Source of the DNA: Elmis aenea
Taxonomy: Eukaryota > Arthropoda > Insecta > Coleoptera > Elmidae
Length of the DNA: 64,000 nt
Assembly (NCBI GenBank): GCA_947652605.1
Contig: OX393578.1
Location: forward strand, 41,669,470 to 41,733,469
Direction: 5' to 3'
Under the pieces are notes generated by a model. That model was not told the origin of the DNA and searched no databases. It was given only the letters and a program-made list of their open reading frames with translations. Numbering within the stretch: the stretch's first letter is position 1; each line of letters opens with the position of its first letter. Positions 1-12,269 of this stretch are shown in pieces. A program made the position numbers and the translations under genes.

Positions 1-2750
1 TAAAATAATACGTAAAAAATTAGTGTAGCAATTTTTTATAAGTAGGTACTTAATTACTAAGCAGTGAGCAAGATATTTACTTTGGTATGTAGGGATTATC
101 TACATTACGAATGGTTTTCTTATTTAAGAAGCTAGCAATTTTTCAAAAGGTTTATATGTAAGAACTTTTAAAGTTTTTTGAACAGGTAGTCTAGTAAATT
201 TTGTATGACAATTGACCAACCGGAAATTCTTGAACACTTTCTCAATTTGGTAATACCTCTCAGGGAATATCTAGTAAATTTATATCTGTGACATAATAAT
301 AGGTATAATAATTGTGATTTTATCCAGCTTTCTTTTGAAATATTTATAGATATAGTCGATGACCAAACATCCAATTTTATTCTTTTGTTAATTACACCAT
401 TAATCGTAAAAAAAATTGTGTCGGTTACATTGTTTGAACTTTCATTTAAGCATGTTTTAAATCATACGTAACAAAATATATAAGCCTGAAATTGAAGAAA
501 CAAAATGTAGAATAATTATTAATACAATTTTTTTTTCACGTACATTTTCCTTTGCTAATAATATTACAATTTTGGTCAACTTTAAAGATTTTACACTAGT
601 TTAGTGGCATTAAATATGTCTGATGCGATAAATCTCTAAGTTATTAATAGTATTTTAATTTGTCTACGTCTATGGAAACACCAAGCCATAAAAGTAGTTA
701 CTGGCAATGTTAATTATAAATTAACATAGTTGACAATTGACATAACTGTGAGTAACTCAATCATTATTTCAGGAACTTATTATCTGCATTAGTACCAGTA
801 ACTATCTTTACGGAAATCCATCTATAAAAGTTACCTTCATACATGTACAACAACCTTTGTTTTAACGCAGGAACAAACACTGTAATTTGAACAGAAGGCC
901 TTGATAAAACAAATGATACATTGCATGTATTAAGGGAATCACCCAGTAGCCAAAGAAATGTTTCATCACTCCAAAACTAGTTCCTTTCAACCTTGTAGCA
1001 TCTATTAAATATTAAACCATTATGGTACCAAAGGGATTGTATTTAGTAGTTTATTAATAAACAGTGGCTAAACGAATAAAAAATGGTCGGGTACCAGCGT
1101 TTAATGAACACATGTTAGCCAGTGATGCTCTTATTTTCTTTGGTGACTATATTAGCTCGTAGTTCTGTATAAAAATTGTATACCCTCTATGTGCAAATAC
1201 AATTTTACTTTAAAATCTAGTCGAAGATACTTTATTACTTCCCTAAATAAGCTTAATTCAGAATATCTTTTTTAGAAGGATTTTTGTCAGGTTGCAACAC
1301 CAGTTTTAAGACTCTCGTCTCTTCATCACTTGCATTCTTGTTTATTTATCTCTATCACACGTAGCTGTCATATCGTCGATGACAACTACGTTCATCATAA
1401 TCTTTTTCTTCTTTTTCTTCTTATTCTTCCGTCTCTTTATCGTTGGGCTTAATTTTTTTTTATCTAAAACTATGTTTATTTAGGGAAATGAATAATTTTA
1501 AATTAACAGTACGTGTTTTGGTTTTTGTTTAATTGTTACCGTTCTTTTTATTGTATTAAAGCAACAATTTTTTTGTTTAATTAAATCGTAATTATTCACT
1601 AGTAGTTTTGTTTTTGATAGTTTCTTTTAGCTATTAAATATTTGTCTATATTATTTGTGTTTGGCGACTGTTCTGCTAGTGCAGATTTGTTGGTTTAGTT
1701 TATATTTATAAATTTCTTACCATTCGTAAAGAAATTTATTTTTAGCGACAAAAATCGTTTGGAAAAATTAATTTTTAATAAGGCTTATTTATCATAAATA
1801 AATAATCAATTTCTTATTTATAACTAAAATCTCTAAACTGTAAAATTATTAGATGAGAACAGAAGCCTTACTAAATAATTATTGTAATTCATTGTATTTT
1901 AAAATATTGTTGTTTCTTTTTAAAATTCAGTTTTATATAATTTTTTAAAATTTTAAACAGTGAATAACTATGTTAAGCATCGATAATGATACATACATTG
2001 CAAAACAAGCTCCTTAACCTATTTTTGATGTGTTTCATGAGTTCAATAAAGTCGTTATTTGAAAACAATAGTTTTTCTATGTAACCTTAACTTCCTCAAT
2101 TTCCTTACGTCAACCTTATATGAAAAACTTTGACTGTTATGTTATAGCGTAGGTTAGAAAGCATAATGATATTAATGTTTGGAACTTAATATTTTCGTTT
2201 ACTCTAATTTAATGTACCTACCTACCTAGATTACTTTAAATCGCCTTTAAAATAATTAGTCTACTTACACCTTATTGCTTATGTTTATTGATAATTATCT
2301 TCAGATATTATATATTGACTTAAGAATTCTTAACAGTTTAGGCTCTGATTGGAACAGCAAATAGTAGCCACTGATGACACTTCATCACTAACAGTAATAA
2401 CTCAAGTACTTTCATGCACATATTATTTAATGTTTGGCGTTAATCATCGCATTTCTCTTGGTGACCTCTTTTTATCCTTTTTAGTTAAATATGTTCCTTA
2501 ATACTAACTAATTTACATTCACTTTAAGACATACCTATTTTATTGTTAATATAAATTCTTTTTTCATTGACTAGCAATTGTAATCTGCTAAAATAGTGTC
2601 AAAGGCCATCTTTAATTGGTATTAGTCTTTGTTGTAATATTCTTTATTTGGATGTCGTAAATTTTACTTCTGCATGCACGTTAACACTTTTCAATCATTT
2701 TCCTCTCAATGAGTTGTGACCTAAATGACATACTGTCGTTAGTTTCTATG
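1..2750. other. AT-rich intergenic DNA, no gene seen
   Basis: No open frame with protein-like composition, no splice-flanked signal peptide and no transposon termini were recognised here. A short pyrimidine-rich tract lies near 1400-1440. This is the region upstream of the first gene of the cluster and may hold its distal regulatory DNA, but nothing specific can be pointed to. Confidence 0.5.
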
Positions 2751-2757
2751 TAGGTTT

Positions 2758-2866
2758 GGGGTAGGATGGAAGATGGATATATATTTGCAGAGAAAAAAAT
2801 CAATTTTGCATACATATCTAAACATTTGTTAAGCAAACTGTTTATTAAATAAGCAGTGGCTTCAAC
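2758..2866 (+). promoter_or_regulatory. Core promoter and 5' UTR of gene A
   Basis: A GGGGTAGG box at 2758-2765 is followed 12 bp later by the TATA box TATATAT at 2778-2784, which lies 89 bp before the start codon. The same GGGGYAG box and TATA-to-ATG distance recur in genes B, C and D. No CCTTG element is obvious; the nearest candidate is TGACCTAAA near 2717. Transcription probably starts about 30 bp after the TATA box. Confidence 0.7.
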
Positions 2867-3773
2867 ATGTTCAGTATAAAGGTATGTTTTAATTTATATT
2901 ATATTGTACCAATTACCAGTAACTTGAATTTTTTTGATATAAACGTCTTGAGTATTTATGTTGTTTAAGAAATCATAAAGTTGATAATTTTTATTACATG
3001 TGTATTTACCAAATATGGTCACTATGATTTTCTATTAGAAACAAAGTTAGTTAAATGTTTATAAATTATTAAATTTAGTTACTGTTAGTAAGTTTATTAG
3101 TTTTGACATCAATTGCTTTTGATTTCGGATTAGAATAATACGCTGTCCCCTGTTTTTAAAATTATTTTTACTTATTTTAAAGCATTTTGAGATATATTAT
3201 CGAAATTATAATGCAAATCTTTGTATTTAAAAAAATTATTCAAAAAATATATGAACTCCAATTTTTATTTATTAAATGCGTCATTGTCTTCAGGTTCGCA
3301 ACAACTTTAAAACCACAATTTAGTTAGTATTCAGTGTACCATGGATACGTTATGTGAATATTTCTCAGTATCTTTTGTTCTAATTATTTAATCGAAACTG
3401 TATCTTATATTGTCTACGTAATCCATACAGGTGCCAGATAAATTGCAAATATTTAATTACTTTGAGTAGGTATATGAGCATTTACTAAAAATAAATATTA
3501 TTTGTATGAATGTTTGTCATAAAAATTATTATTGTTTTTTATATTGTGCATCTGTTTTTGTTTTAGGTTTTTGTAACTTTATTTTTATTTGCAACGATGG
3601 CATTCGCTGCCCCTCAATTCGGTTTTGGATTGTTCGGGCATCATGGTATTTTCGGAGGGTTAGGCCATGGACACCATGGTCATCATGGACACCATCATCA
3701 CAGTCATCACCATCATGGACATCATCACTATCATCAGCATCATCACCATGGACTCAACCATTTTTTTAGATAA
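2867..3773 (+). CDS. Gene A: His/Gly-rich small secreted protein (2 exons)
   Basis: Exon 1 (2867-2881) codes MFSIK and ends at a gtatgt donor; the intron is 2882-3566 (685 bp, phase 0, acceptor tttttag-type); exon 2 is 3567-3773 with stop TAA at 3771-3773. The 73-residue product has a signal peptide of about 19 residues (MFSIK plus a hydrophobic VFVTLFLF core, cleavage likely after AFA). A mature chain of about 54 residues begins APQFGFG and is dominated by His runs (24 His) with Gly, closing with GLNHFFR. A poly(A) signal AATAAA lies at 3899-3904. The intron splitting the signal peptide and the low-complexity chain are typical of insect cuticle-type proteins. Metal binding by the His runs is possible but inferred. 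It is the first of six same-strand paralogues. The exact function is unknown. Confidence 0.82.
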
Positions 3774-3904
3774 CGAGCGATAATAATGTTGAAGTGTGAG
3801 AATTATTTCGTTAATTTCATCAATTTCATTAATGACTTGTTGTGAGACTGCTTATGATCTAAATAGGTTGTAGATTTAACTAAGCAATACTTAATTGTAA
3901 TAAA

Positions 3905-4832
3905 AAATAGTTTTACAATTTTTATAGCTATTCAAACGTAAAAAACTATTAGGTAATAATATATCAGGGGTTGCCAAAGTGACAAGCTTTGGAAGCCGAA
4001 TTCAAGAACTGCAACTTACAAAGAGCTTAATTGAATATCAAAGCATATAAAAATTGATAATAAATCTACTGCTCTTTTATTATTTTCAAGATATTCACCG
4101 CTGAAGTCTAATAACACCTGTTTATTTACAATTTTTTTGTTGCATAATTTTTTTATTCTAAAAAGACATATCTACAAGTTCATGGTGGACCAGATTTAAA
4201 TGTTGTAGGGCAATGATACCAGTGGTGGACATGTACCCAATTTTGGACACTTGCGATTTAAAATTGCCATAATAAAAATATGAGACATTTTCTAACTCTA
4301 TTATTGATACCATTAGAATACTGCACATCTGTACAACATTATTTGTTCTTGTGTGATTTACTTAGAACATTTGGTTTGCATTAAAAATTCGCACCAATGA
4401 TACTTAACCTCGCATCCGACTAAAAGTGTGTTTTGTAGTGAATGTTGTTAAGCAAGGTAAGTTTGATTAATAGGTTTTTTTTTGTTACTTTTTATTTAGT
4501 TTTCTGGTATTTAAACATGTGTTAGACTACTATTATGGCGTTCCTATTTAAAATTTTCTAAATTTGCGTTTTTAAGGGTCGATGTTCAATACTGGATTAA
4601 AATTTTTTGTTAAGTTCCAGTGTTGGACAGTAGGTAGTTTTGGAGTAAACGTAGATTTTTCTGTTGTATTACTAGTGAGTCCATGACAAATTGATAGCTA
4701 TCAGGTTCGATGTTCTAAGCTGCATATATCCAATTTTGGACACTGGTGTCCATTATTGGCTGTAGCTGGTGTCCATTATTGTAACCTATACATAAATATT
4801 CAGCAATGATAATGTAGATAACCCTAAATTTA
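3905..4832. other. Intergenic, probable transposon-derived sequence
   Basis: No gene was recognised. A phrase like CCAATTTTGGACACT occurs near 4230 and again near 4728, and related GTCCATTATTG phrases at 4740-4780. This suggests repeated sub-terminal motifs of an old DNA transposon whose transposase remnant follows downstream. No inverted termini or target duplication could be defined. Confidence 0.35.
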
Positions 4833-5620
4833 TTGTTCAAAGAACGCGAGCAAATCTATTTTTTTAACGAATCTGCCAAATTACAAATAAATGCAACCGT
4901 AGCAGCATTAAAGAATAAGGAATTTCTTAAAAGAGTTGGAAGCTTAATATCACAAGACAGTCTGATTCAAATGAAAAATCACAATATGGAAGAAGAATTG
5001 ACCGGTCAAAAATCAATATAAGAGCTTAATAATCTCTGGAGAAACAATAAACAGATATAAATATAATGAACCAGAAAGAGTGCTGACAGGTACAGAATTA
5101 AAGGAACATGGTGATCAAACTGAAATAAAAAAATTAGGTGACAGTTCTAACATGAATTTGTGAACCTTATATGTACATTCAACACTGATTAATTCCGATT
5201 AAGTCCAACTATTATGTATCATCTACATACGATAATATCCAATAATCCAAAAATCTGATATACTCCCTTTTAAAAGAGTACTTTTTTGGCCAGTCTTTAA
5301 ATGACACAAAAACGATCAGCAACAAAAAGATACTTCCATCTCTTGTTACATCTGCGGCATGGCAGCAATATTTCAACAAAAAAGAGCAAGAAATTAGGAA
5401 ACAAGAGAGGGAAAGAAGAAAGAAAAATATTAAAAAATTAAATTAAGACAAACAATAAAAAGCAGAAAAGAAACATACAAAAAATGGATTGCATATGCTA
5501 CAAATAATGTAATGTGGTTTGGAGGGATCAAAATTGTTTGGAAAGAAAAGCAAAGTGGCTTCAGTGCATATCCTGTCACAACGTATGTATTAATAAAAAA
5601 ATAGTTGATGAAAATATGAT
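4833..5620 (+). pseudogene. Degenerate pogo/jerky-type transposase remnant
   Basis: A 62-codon open stretch at 4833-5021 is followed by broken frames. At about 5321-5446 one frame reads KKILPSLVTS followed by AAWQQYFNKKEQEI and a run of Arg/Lys/Glu, then stop. That resembles the C-terminal tail of pogo/Tigger/jerky-type DDE transposases, where a PS-x-TS segment precedes a basic coiled tail. Further on, near 5470-5620, another frame has spaced cysteines (C-x2-C, then WLQCISCHNVC), like the PHD-like finger often found at the end of these proteins. Frames are interrupted by stops and shifts, so this is a fossil. The family assignment is by motif memory only, and part of 4833-5021 may be unrelated. 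Confidence 0.45.
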
Positions 5621-5699
5621 ATCGGTCTTTAGGGGATATTTTTTTTAAAAATAAACACGCCTGCGTTATCAGATGTTTTATATCACTTTCCATATTGAC

Positions 5700-7112
5700 A
5701 CTTTTTTATTCATAAAAATAGAACTATATGTGAGAGGTTATGATTTTTTAAAAATTTAATATAAAAACCAATTTAATAAATTTTAAAATATGAAATAAAT
5801 TTATATTTTTTTAAATAAAAACTAAATTAGTCCATTACCTTATATCAAAAACCATTTTTTTAACATGTAAAAAATATATTGTATGTTATATTTGTTGCAA
5901 GAAATAAGTGAGATATGGCTGACTTTGTAAAATTTTTAAATCACAATTTGCATTATTTCGTAAACAAGTGATATTTAAAAATAAAAAACAACTAAACGTC
6001 ATATTAAAGTAAATTTTAGAATGTTTAACCAAATTAATGTGTTCTCTTGTATTTTAAAACTGGTTTTCGTGGTACAGTGAACATGGCAAAATTTAAACAC
6101 TTTGAAAAATGTATCATGTTAAAATTTACTTTGTAAGTGGTAAAACTGTTGTGGCTGCTGCAGAATTTACGTGGTTATGATATATAGATTAAGACTTTGC
6201 TTGGCGTAGAATGAATTCAACACAAATAATATTTGAAGAAAGAAATGGAGATTGTGTATTTGTTTTTTTTTAGTTCAACCTCATCTTAATACGTTGTGGG
6301 TAATTTTATCTGAGATAAACTATAGGTAGCTTAAACTTTATATTACTACAGTATTATTTGCACTACTTTTCGTTAAAGTTCTGTCGAAAATAATATTGAT
6401 GATAAAATTTAATACTTTTGATACCTAAAAGTTCTCTTGGAGTATATATTGTGTATAATTTGCATTAACACTGCAGTAACGTCATAAATTATAGTTTTAA
6501 ATGTTTCAAATATTTTATAAATTTATAAAATGTAAAAATTTGTTTAATAGTCTTGTTTCAGGCCAAGATCGTATCAGTATTAACTTCTTCGCGTTACAAA
6601 TAAGTAGATTCTTCTTTACAGTTCATTATGAACAATAATTAAATTGTTTACGTTATACCTTATTACGTTTTAATATCTTACGAATATTTAGCACAAGTAA
6701 ACAGTACTATTTGTAATAGAGTTTTTTTACACAAACTTTTTATTTCACTGCGATGGAACAACAACTCCAAGTATTTCGTTTTTTATTAATTTATTAATAA
6801 ATTCACCCAATATTCAAAACAGACTTCATTGATAAATAATTATCAATATAAATAATACCAAAGTTTGTTTTATAGTTGGGTTTTCCATCGTAATGTTGTG
6901 TAAAATATTTAGTTATGTCATTTATTTTTGTGTTTACAAGTGGGTATAGATTTTTAAGTTCACAGAAAGGTCATCATAATCCATTAGGAATCATGCTAAG
7001 TATTAGTTGGTTTACAGATTAATATTATTGTTTTCCTAACGATGCTCTTCGTTAAATCGTGCGTCATCACTTATAAACTTTTATTCCCCAAAAATGTCTA
7101 CAAAACAAGTTT
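5700..7112. other. AT-rich intergenic DNA
   Basis: Nothing coding was recognised between the transposase remnant and the promoter of gene B. There are no clear repeats or termini. Confidence 0.45.
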
Positions 7113-7253
7113 TGGCCTTGAATCTATTCTTAAAAGTATGGGGTAGACACTAGACACGCTCTTATATATTATGATGGATAAGAAAATACTTTAGCACAAA
7201 TATTTCGCCATTTGATTAAAGTAACTTTGTGGGTAGACAGTGAAGTTTTTAAA
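7113..7253 (+). promoter_or_regulatory. Promoter of gene B with FTZ-F1-like site
   Basis: TGGCCTTGA at 7113-7121 is the reverse complement of TCAAGGCCA and fits the insect FTZ-F1 consensus YCAAGGYCR exactly. A GGGGTAG box follows at 7140-7146 and the TATA box TATATAT at 7163-7169, 91 bp before the ATG. FTZ-F1 is a known moulting-cycle regulator of cuticle genes. Its use here is inferred from the motif and its fixed position. Confidence 0.65.
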
Positions 7254-8529
7254 ATGTTTGTTTCGAAGGTAAATTAATCTTTTATAATATATTGTTTAAA
7301 TATAAATATGTATTTTATGGTTTCTTAAAGTAAAAATTCACATTATTTTCATAAATAGTATATATTTAATTTATTGTTTCGTTAAAATGAAAACACTATA
7401 TTTGCGTTTATAAATATTATCTACATATCAAGCTATCTTTATAAGTAATAATTTACGTCTCATTGGTTTTCTTATAACAAATATTTATTTTTTTAACTGT
7501 TGTAATCAAAGTTAAATAAACTGTTAAACATTAACAAATGTTAGTTGGTGTGTCTACCAAAATGTATATAGGTACAAAGGAAAGTGTAAGATTTGTTTAC
7601 AGTGTGCTTAATGCAGTAAATTTTTTTATAGTAATGCAATTTATACAAGGCAATATTAGCAATAATACAGTTCTAATGGCACTTTTTACTTTATTGCTTC
7701 TTAATTCATCAACATATATGTCTATCTAATTAATAAAAACAAAGACCCAAAGCAACTAAGCTAAACACATTCATTTCAATGAGAATATAACCTTTTAATT
7801 TTAGTGACCCTTAAAGTTTTCATAGCAAAATACAAATATTTTTTTTAAAGAAGAATAAAATTTATTATTTGAACTCCACACAAATTATATTTTGTCACTT
7901 TTTCATACACTTTTGACCAATAAAAAAGCAGTATCACTTTCTATGCTCAATTTTCATATATTTTTAATATTCTTATTTTCTAGATATTTCTTGCGTTACT
8001 GGTTGTAGCAGTAGTAACTGCTGGCCACGATGACGACGACCACGGACATGGAGGTTTTGAACATGGTGGTTATGGCCAAGGTGGTCATGGCGGCGGTGGT
8101 CATGGTGGTGGCGGTCATGGTGGCGGCGGTGGACATGGGGACCATGGTGATTATGAACACGGTGGTCACGGCGGTGGCGGTCATGGTGGTGGCGGTGGAC
8201 ATGAGGACCATGGTGATTATGAACACGGTGGACACGGTGGTGGCGGTCATGGTGGTGGCGGTGGACATGGGGACCATGAAGACTACGGACATGGCGGACA
8301 TGGAGGTGGACACGGCAATGGTGGTCATGGACATGGAGACCATGAAGACTACGGACATGGTGGACATGGTGGTCACGGGCATGGTGACCATGGCGACTAC
8401 GAACACGGTGGTCACGGTGGCCACGGCGGACATGATGACTACGAGCATGGTGGACACGGTGGTCACGGACACGGGCACGGACATGGACATGGTAATAATA
8501 AGCATGGTCATGGCCACCATCATCACTAG
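7254..8529 (+). CDS. Gene B: Gly/His/Asp-rich repetitive secreted protein (2 exons)
   Basis: Exon 1 (7254-7268) codes MFVSK and ends at gtaaat; the intron is 7269-7983 (715 bp, phase 0, acceptor tttctag); exon 2 is 7984-8529, stop TAG 8527-8529. The product has 186 residues. The signal peptide is about 18 residues (core IFLALLVVAVV, cleavage after TA), giving a mature start GHDDDDHGHGG. The mature chain is nearly all Gly and His, with about six imperfect repeats of roughly 20-24 residues built on DH[GE]DY[EG]HGGHGG, ending GHGHHHH. Poly(A) signals lie at 8561-8566 and 8656-8661. Composition resembles beetle Gly/His-rich haemolymph peptides (holotricin-3, tenecin-3) and His-rich cuticle proteins; which applies cannot be decided here. 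Long open frames in other phases over this exon are shadows of the repeat. Confidence 0.82.
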
Positions 8530-8661
8530 ATACATCTCATCGAATATGTATATTTTAAATAATAAATATGGTCCTATGTGTTTCACATGTGTACAGTTTT
8601 AAGTTAGTATTATATATTTATTGTTCCTATATGACTCTTGTTTTTTATGTATAGTAATAAA

Positions 8662-9040
8662 GAAATATGAAAAAAGCAAATTTTTGAGAAACTTTCAACG
8701 CATTTCAGGTTAGTAAAAATCTTTGTTAAGCTGGAATTTAATCAATCGAATAGTAGGATACAGTTAAAGTAAAATAAAATAATGTATTTGTTTCAAACAC
8801 AAACATAAAATTATTCGTTACATGGATAAGTTTACATATTATGAATTAGCTTTTTTTTTTAAATCACTTCATATTTAGTCAAGTGAAGATTTGATCTCTG
8901 CAAAAAATGTAACACAAAATGGTTTACATTCCTACAAAATTTAAGTTAAATCTTTAAGATAAGTAATTTTTAAAATTATATTTCTTGCATTTAAACACTA
9001 TATTGAAACCTAACAAAAAGTTTTTGAAATAGATATACCG
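8662..9040. other. AT-rich intergenic DNA downstream of gene B
   Basis: No gene or repeat was recognised. Confidence 0.45.
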
Positions 9041-9480
9041 GGTGTAACTCAATTCTGGTACGTACCATTTGTTTTCTTTAGTTTTGATTTCAGATAAATA
9101 AAATTTTAGACAGATGATAGGTGTAAAAAACTGCGTAATTTAAATATGTACATTGTTGCTTGACTTCCGGTTTATCCGAAAACGACCCTAACTTCCTTCG
9201 TATATTTTTACATTTTTGGAAACAGGAAGCAATTTTCAATGGGTCAATCTAAACAGATGAATCTTCCTTAGGTGTAAACACCTTTTACTATAGTTACCTT
9301 TGTTAATAACATTCATAATTTCAATAGCAACAATGGTAACCACAGTAAAATGTGTTTACACCTAAGGAAGATTCATCTGTTTAGATTGACCCATACAACT
9401 GTATTTTTTGGTTAATTTTTATAACCTCAAATAATTTTTAGACAAAAATTTAGTGGGCCGTGACCTGTATAAACTAATAG
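9041..9480. mobile_element. Single-ended fragment of CCGGGTGT-type foldback element
   Basis: The stretch begins ACCGGGTGTAA near 9041 and runs through the conserved internal phrases TTAGACA, CTTCCGGTTT and AACGACCCTAA. These recur in the full palindromic element at 21824-22929 and in the foldback at 39708-40365. Only one arm is present. It ends in sequence like GTGACCTG near 9460. A separate 154-bp MITE (9240-9393) is inserted in it. Confidence 0.6.
9240..9393. mobile_element. 154-bp MITE with ~50-bp inverted arms
   Basis: The left end TGGGTCAATCTAAACAGATG mirrors the right end CATCTGTTTAGATTGACCCA, with near-complete complementarity over about 50-65 bp and a short AT-rich centre. The uninterrupted phrase in the related element near 22700 (TTTTTGATACAACTG, reverse strand) shows the host fragment is split here, so this is a nested insertion. 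No clean target duplication is visible. Confidence 0.75.
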
Positions 9481-11640
9481 TATATTGTACAACTAGTGCT
9501 GTTCCATGAAAAGAACATAAGGAAGCTAAAAGTGCCATTGTACAAGCGTAAAGATGCAAAAACTGATTGTAAAATCGTATTTTTCAAGATTCACCTTCAC
9601 AAAAATCACATAACCTTAAGTGACTTCAATTGCGTTGGCGTGTCACAAATTATATGTATTACAAATAAATAATACCCACTAATTTATATATGTTATATTA
9701 CTAATAACGAACCTTGAGAATAAGTGACTGTTACAATTAATAGTCCATGAAAATGACTTCTAGGTTAACGTATCATCAAAAAATCCAGGTTTATTAACCT
9801 TGCATAATATGACACCGTCATAAAATGTTTCATTTCATAAATAATAAATTTTTGTATTTTTAACCACTAAATTATATAACTGCAACCTATATTTTTTAAT
9901 GCTTACGTAAAAACATAAATCGGAAGTTTTACTCTGATCAAGATTAGTAAGTGATACAATCATTTTCATTCGAATGCAATTATTGAAATATTTTGTTTAT
10001 TTTATTACAAACAAATAAATAACATAAGGTTTCATTTCAATTCTTACGTTTATTTTAACACAAAACGTTAAAATTTATTTATTAGGCAAAATATGTTTTA
10101 TTTTAAGTTTGAAACAAAATAATTTTGTATTAATGCATTATAAAATTAATAATTTGCTACAAGTTGTTTTGTTGATATTACCTAAAAATGTGTTCATCTA
10201 AATTTTTAGTTTCTATACAGCTTTTGGTTATTGTATGGTGTTTCAAATTTAAATTAATAATAATTTCTACTGAAATTCTTTGAGATAAACAATAAAAGTT
10301 TAACAGAATTATTCCTTATTATTACTCATCAAAAATTGTTTTGAATAATGGGAATGGCAAAGAGATTTTGAAGCACTTTAAGATACAATTTTTGGAAAGA
10401 ATAATCATGAATGTAATAATCAAAAGACAGCATTTAATAGAAATTGTTAAGGGTAACACAGATAATTGCAAATTTAAAATAATAAGTTTAATAATGTTTA
10501 ACACATTAATCGATTTTCAAACTGCTCTTGAAAATTAAAAATAATTTAGAGTCTTTAAAGTTCAAGTCATTTGGGAATTTAATATTAGAAACTATTTAAC
10601 AGCAATCTGTGTAATCAATAAATCTACCACATTTCCCTTTATTTGCGCACTTAAAAAATAAAGTTAATTTATAAAAATTTTAGCCTTAAACATTAAAAAA
10701 CCGCTCAATGCGATGGTTATTTGGAAAATCCAATGTATTCGTTATATAAATCACAGAGTTTTGATTAGTAGGTACTAGAAACATCTTTTCGAATAAAAGA
10801 ACTCAATTTAAAACACATATCTGCCCTTAAAATGATTATATTTTGCTTTAGAAATAGTGATAAGCATATTACCATTTAGCAATGAAAACTTATTTTAAAC
10901 ACCGTTTTCATACAACATTAAGAAAGTTAATATTGTAAATAGGTACCTATCTACATTAAATGCACATGATTTTAAGATTATGTAGATTATTTAATAACTT
11001 AAGCTCTGTTCCTGAATTGAGCTTAAGTTTTTGCTTAAGAGGATTACTGCTTATTAAACTCATTTTTTTTTACGAACGTCATTACAATATCGGCGCTTTT
11101 TGTATTTAATCTGCAATTCACGCACACTAGAACTACTCAGTTAATACAAACAAATGCGATTAAACCTGTTGTAAATCACTTCCAGAATTAAACTGCTTAA
11201 AGATATTTATAGGGAAAATGTTTGTTGTTATTTACTTCTGTGAATAATTAGTTGTCACAAATTATAAAGAATGTAGTAAAAATAACATTTAACATATTTG
11301 CTTGCCTATGTACACCGTTCATGTACGTAAGTGCATAATTTATCTACAAATATTTTCACCTCGTTTCATCTACATACGTAAGACACTCACTTTTCTGTAA
11401 ATTAAAGGTAAAAACGAACATTCAGCGGTTGGGTTTTACCGACAATATAATTAGGTCAACGCACAACGGTGTACATGAACTTATAATTTTTAGAACTCAT
11501 AAAGTTCCCTATACAGCTCTTTTAGAGGCTATCGGTTACTGTTGATTATCCTTCGTTTTAATTTGTTTACAAAGCAAAATTTTTATTAATAACTGATCTA
11601 TGAAAGCTGTTTACTTGTTTGTGAGTGGTCATGGTTTTTC
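9481..11640. other. AT-rich intergenic DNA
   Basis: No coding, RNA or transposon feature was recognised. The overlapping 60-65-codon open frames at 10322-10538 on both strands lack protein-like composition and are taken as chance. Confidence 0.45.
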
Positions 11641-11659
11641 AATACTTTCCCCCAAAAGT

Positions 11660-11811
11660 TAATCTGATAACCTTAAGTGAGTTCATCCTTGTACGTCTAT
11701 CTGGGGTAGGCAGGCACCCATGTATAAATATCAGACAACACAAAATTTATTCATTAAACATACTTCACGGTTTAATTAAAGATCTACAAGTGTACTAACA
11801 GTTCTTTCAAC
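11660..11811 (+). promoter_or_regulatory. Promoter of gene C
   Basis: The element GATAACCTTAAG at 11665-11676 and TCATCCTTG at 11683-11691 precede a GGGGTAGG box (11703-11710) and the TATA box TATAAATA (11723-11730), 89 bp before the ATG. The TAACCTT and TTCATyCTTG phrases are also found in the same order upstream of genes D and E. The 5' UTR shares CTTCACG with D and E. Confidence 0.7.
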
Positions 11812-12269
11812 ATGTTCGCCGCTAAGGTATGTAATAATAACATTTTATCGTGCACAAGCTGCTCTTCCTTTTTTGTTGTTAACTTAAATAATTTAAAAAA
11901 TAGTTTATGCTATTCATCAATCGGCAGGAATTTTGTAGTAAACCGTGTTTGTTTTTTTTTTTATAGATTTTGGTTGTCTTGGTGTTAATGGTAGTTGCGG
12001 CATCCGCTATACCATTGTTTGGTTTTGGAGGAAATGGAGGCTATGGGGGTTATGGAGGGCATGGTGGATATGGAGGATACGGCGGTCATGGTGGTTACGG
12101 ACATGGTGGCCACGGACATGGTGGATATGGCGGTCATGGTGGCCACGGACATGGTGGATATGGCGGTCATGGTGGATATGGCGGTCATGGGGGCTATGGA
12201 CATGGTGGCTATGGGCATGGCGGTCACGGTCACCATCATCACCACCATGGACACCATCACCATTATTAA
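11812..12269 (+). CDS. Gene C: Gly/Tyr/His-rich secreted protein (2 exons)
   Basis: Exon 1 (11812-11826) codes MFAAK and ends at gtatgt. The intron 11827-11966 is only 140 bp, phase 0. Exon 2 is 11967-12269, stop TAA 12267-12269. The 105-residue product has a signal peptide of about 19 residues (ILVVLVLMVV core, cleavage after ASA). The mature chain begins IPLFGFGGNGG, then many GGYGG, GGHGG and GHGGYG units, and closes with a His block ending HHHHY. A poly(A) signal lies at 12419-12424. Regular GGYGG/GGHGG repeats are typical of insect cuticle glycine-rich proteins, which pack as flexible loops. Tyr residues could cross-link (general knowledge, not shown here). It is the most compact and probably best preserved member of the cluster. 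Confidence 0.87.

Noticed and set aside
3961..4020. CAGGGGTTGCCAAAG as a hAT terminus
   Set aside because: No matching inverted end or 8-bp duplication was found.
7538..7729. 63-codon frame inside the gene B intron with hydrophobic stretches
   Set aside because: It lies within the intron, has no promoter or poly(A) evidence, and its composition fits AT-rich chance sequence.
7996..8602. Long Met/Val/Thr-rich frames on both strands over gene B exon 2
   Set aside because: They are phase and antisense shadows of the Gly/His codon repeats (GGT, CAT, GGA). The true frame follows directly from the splice acceptor at 7984.
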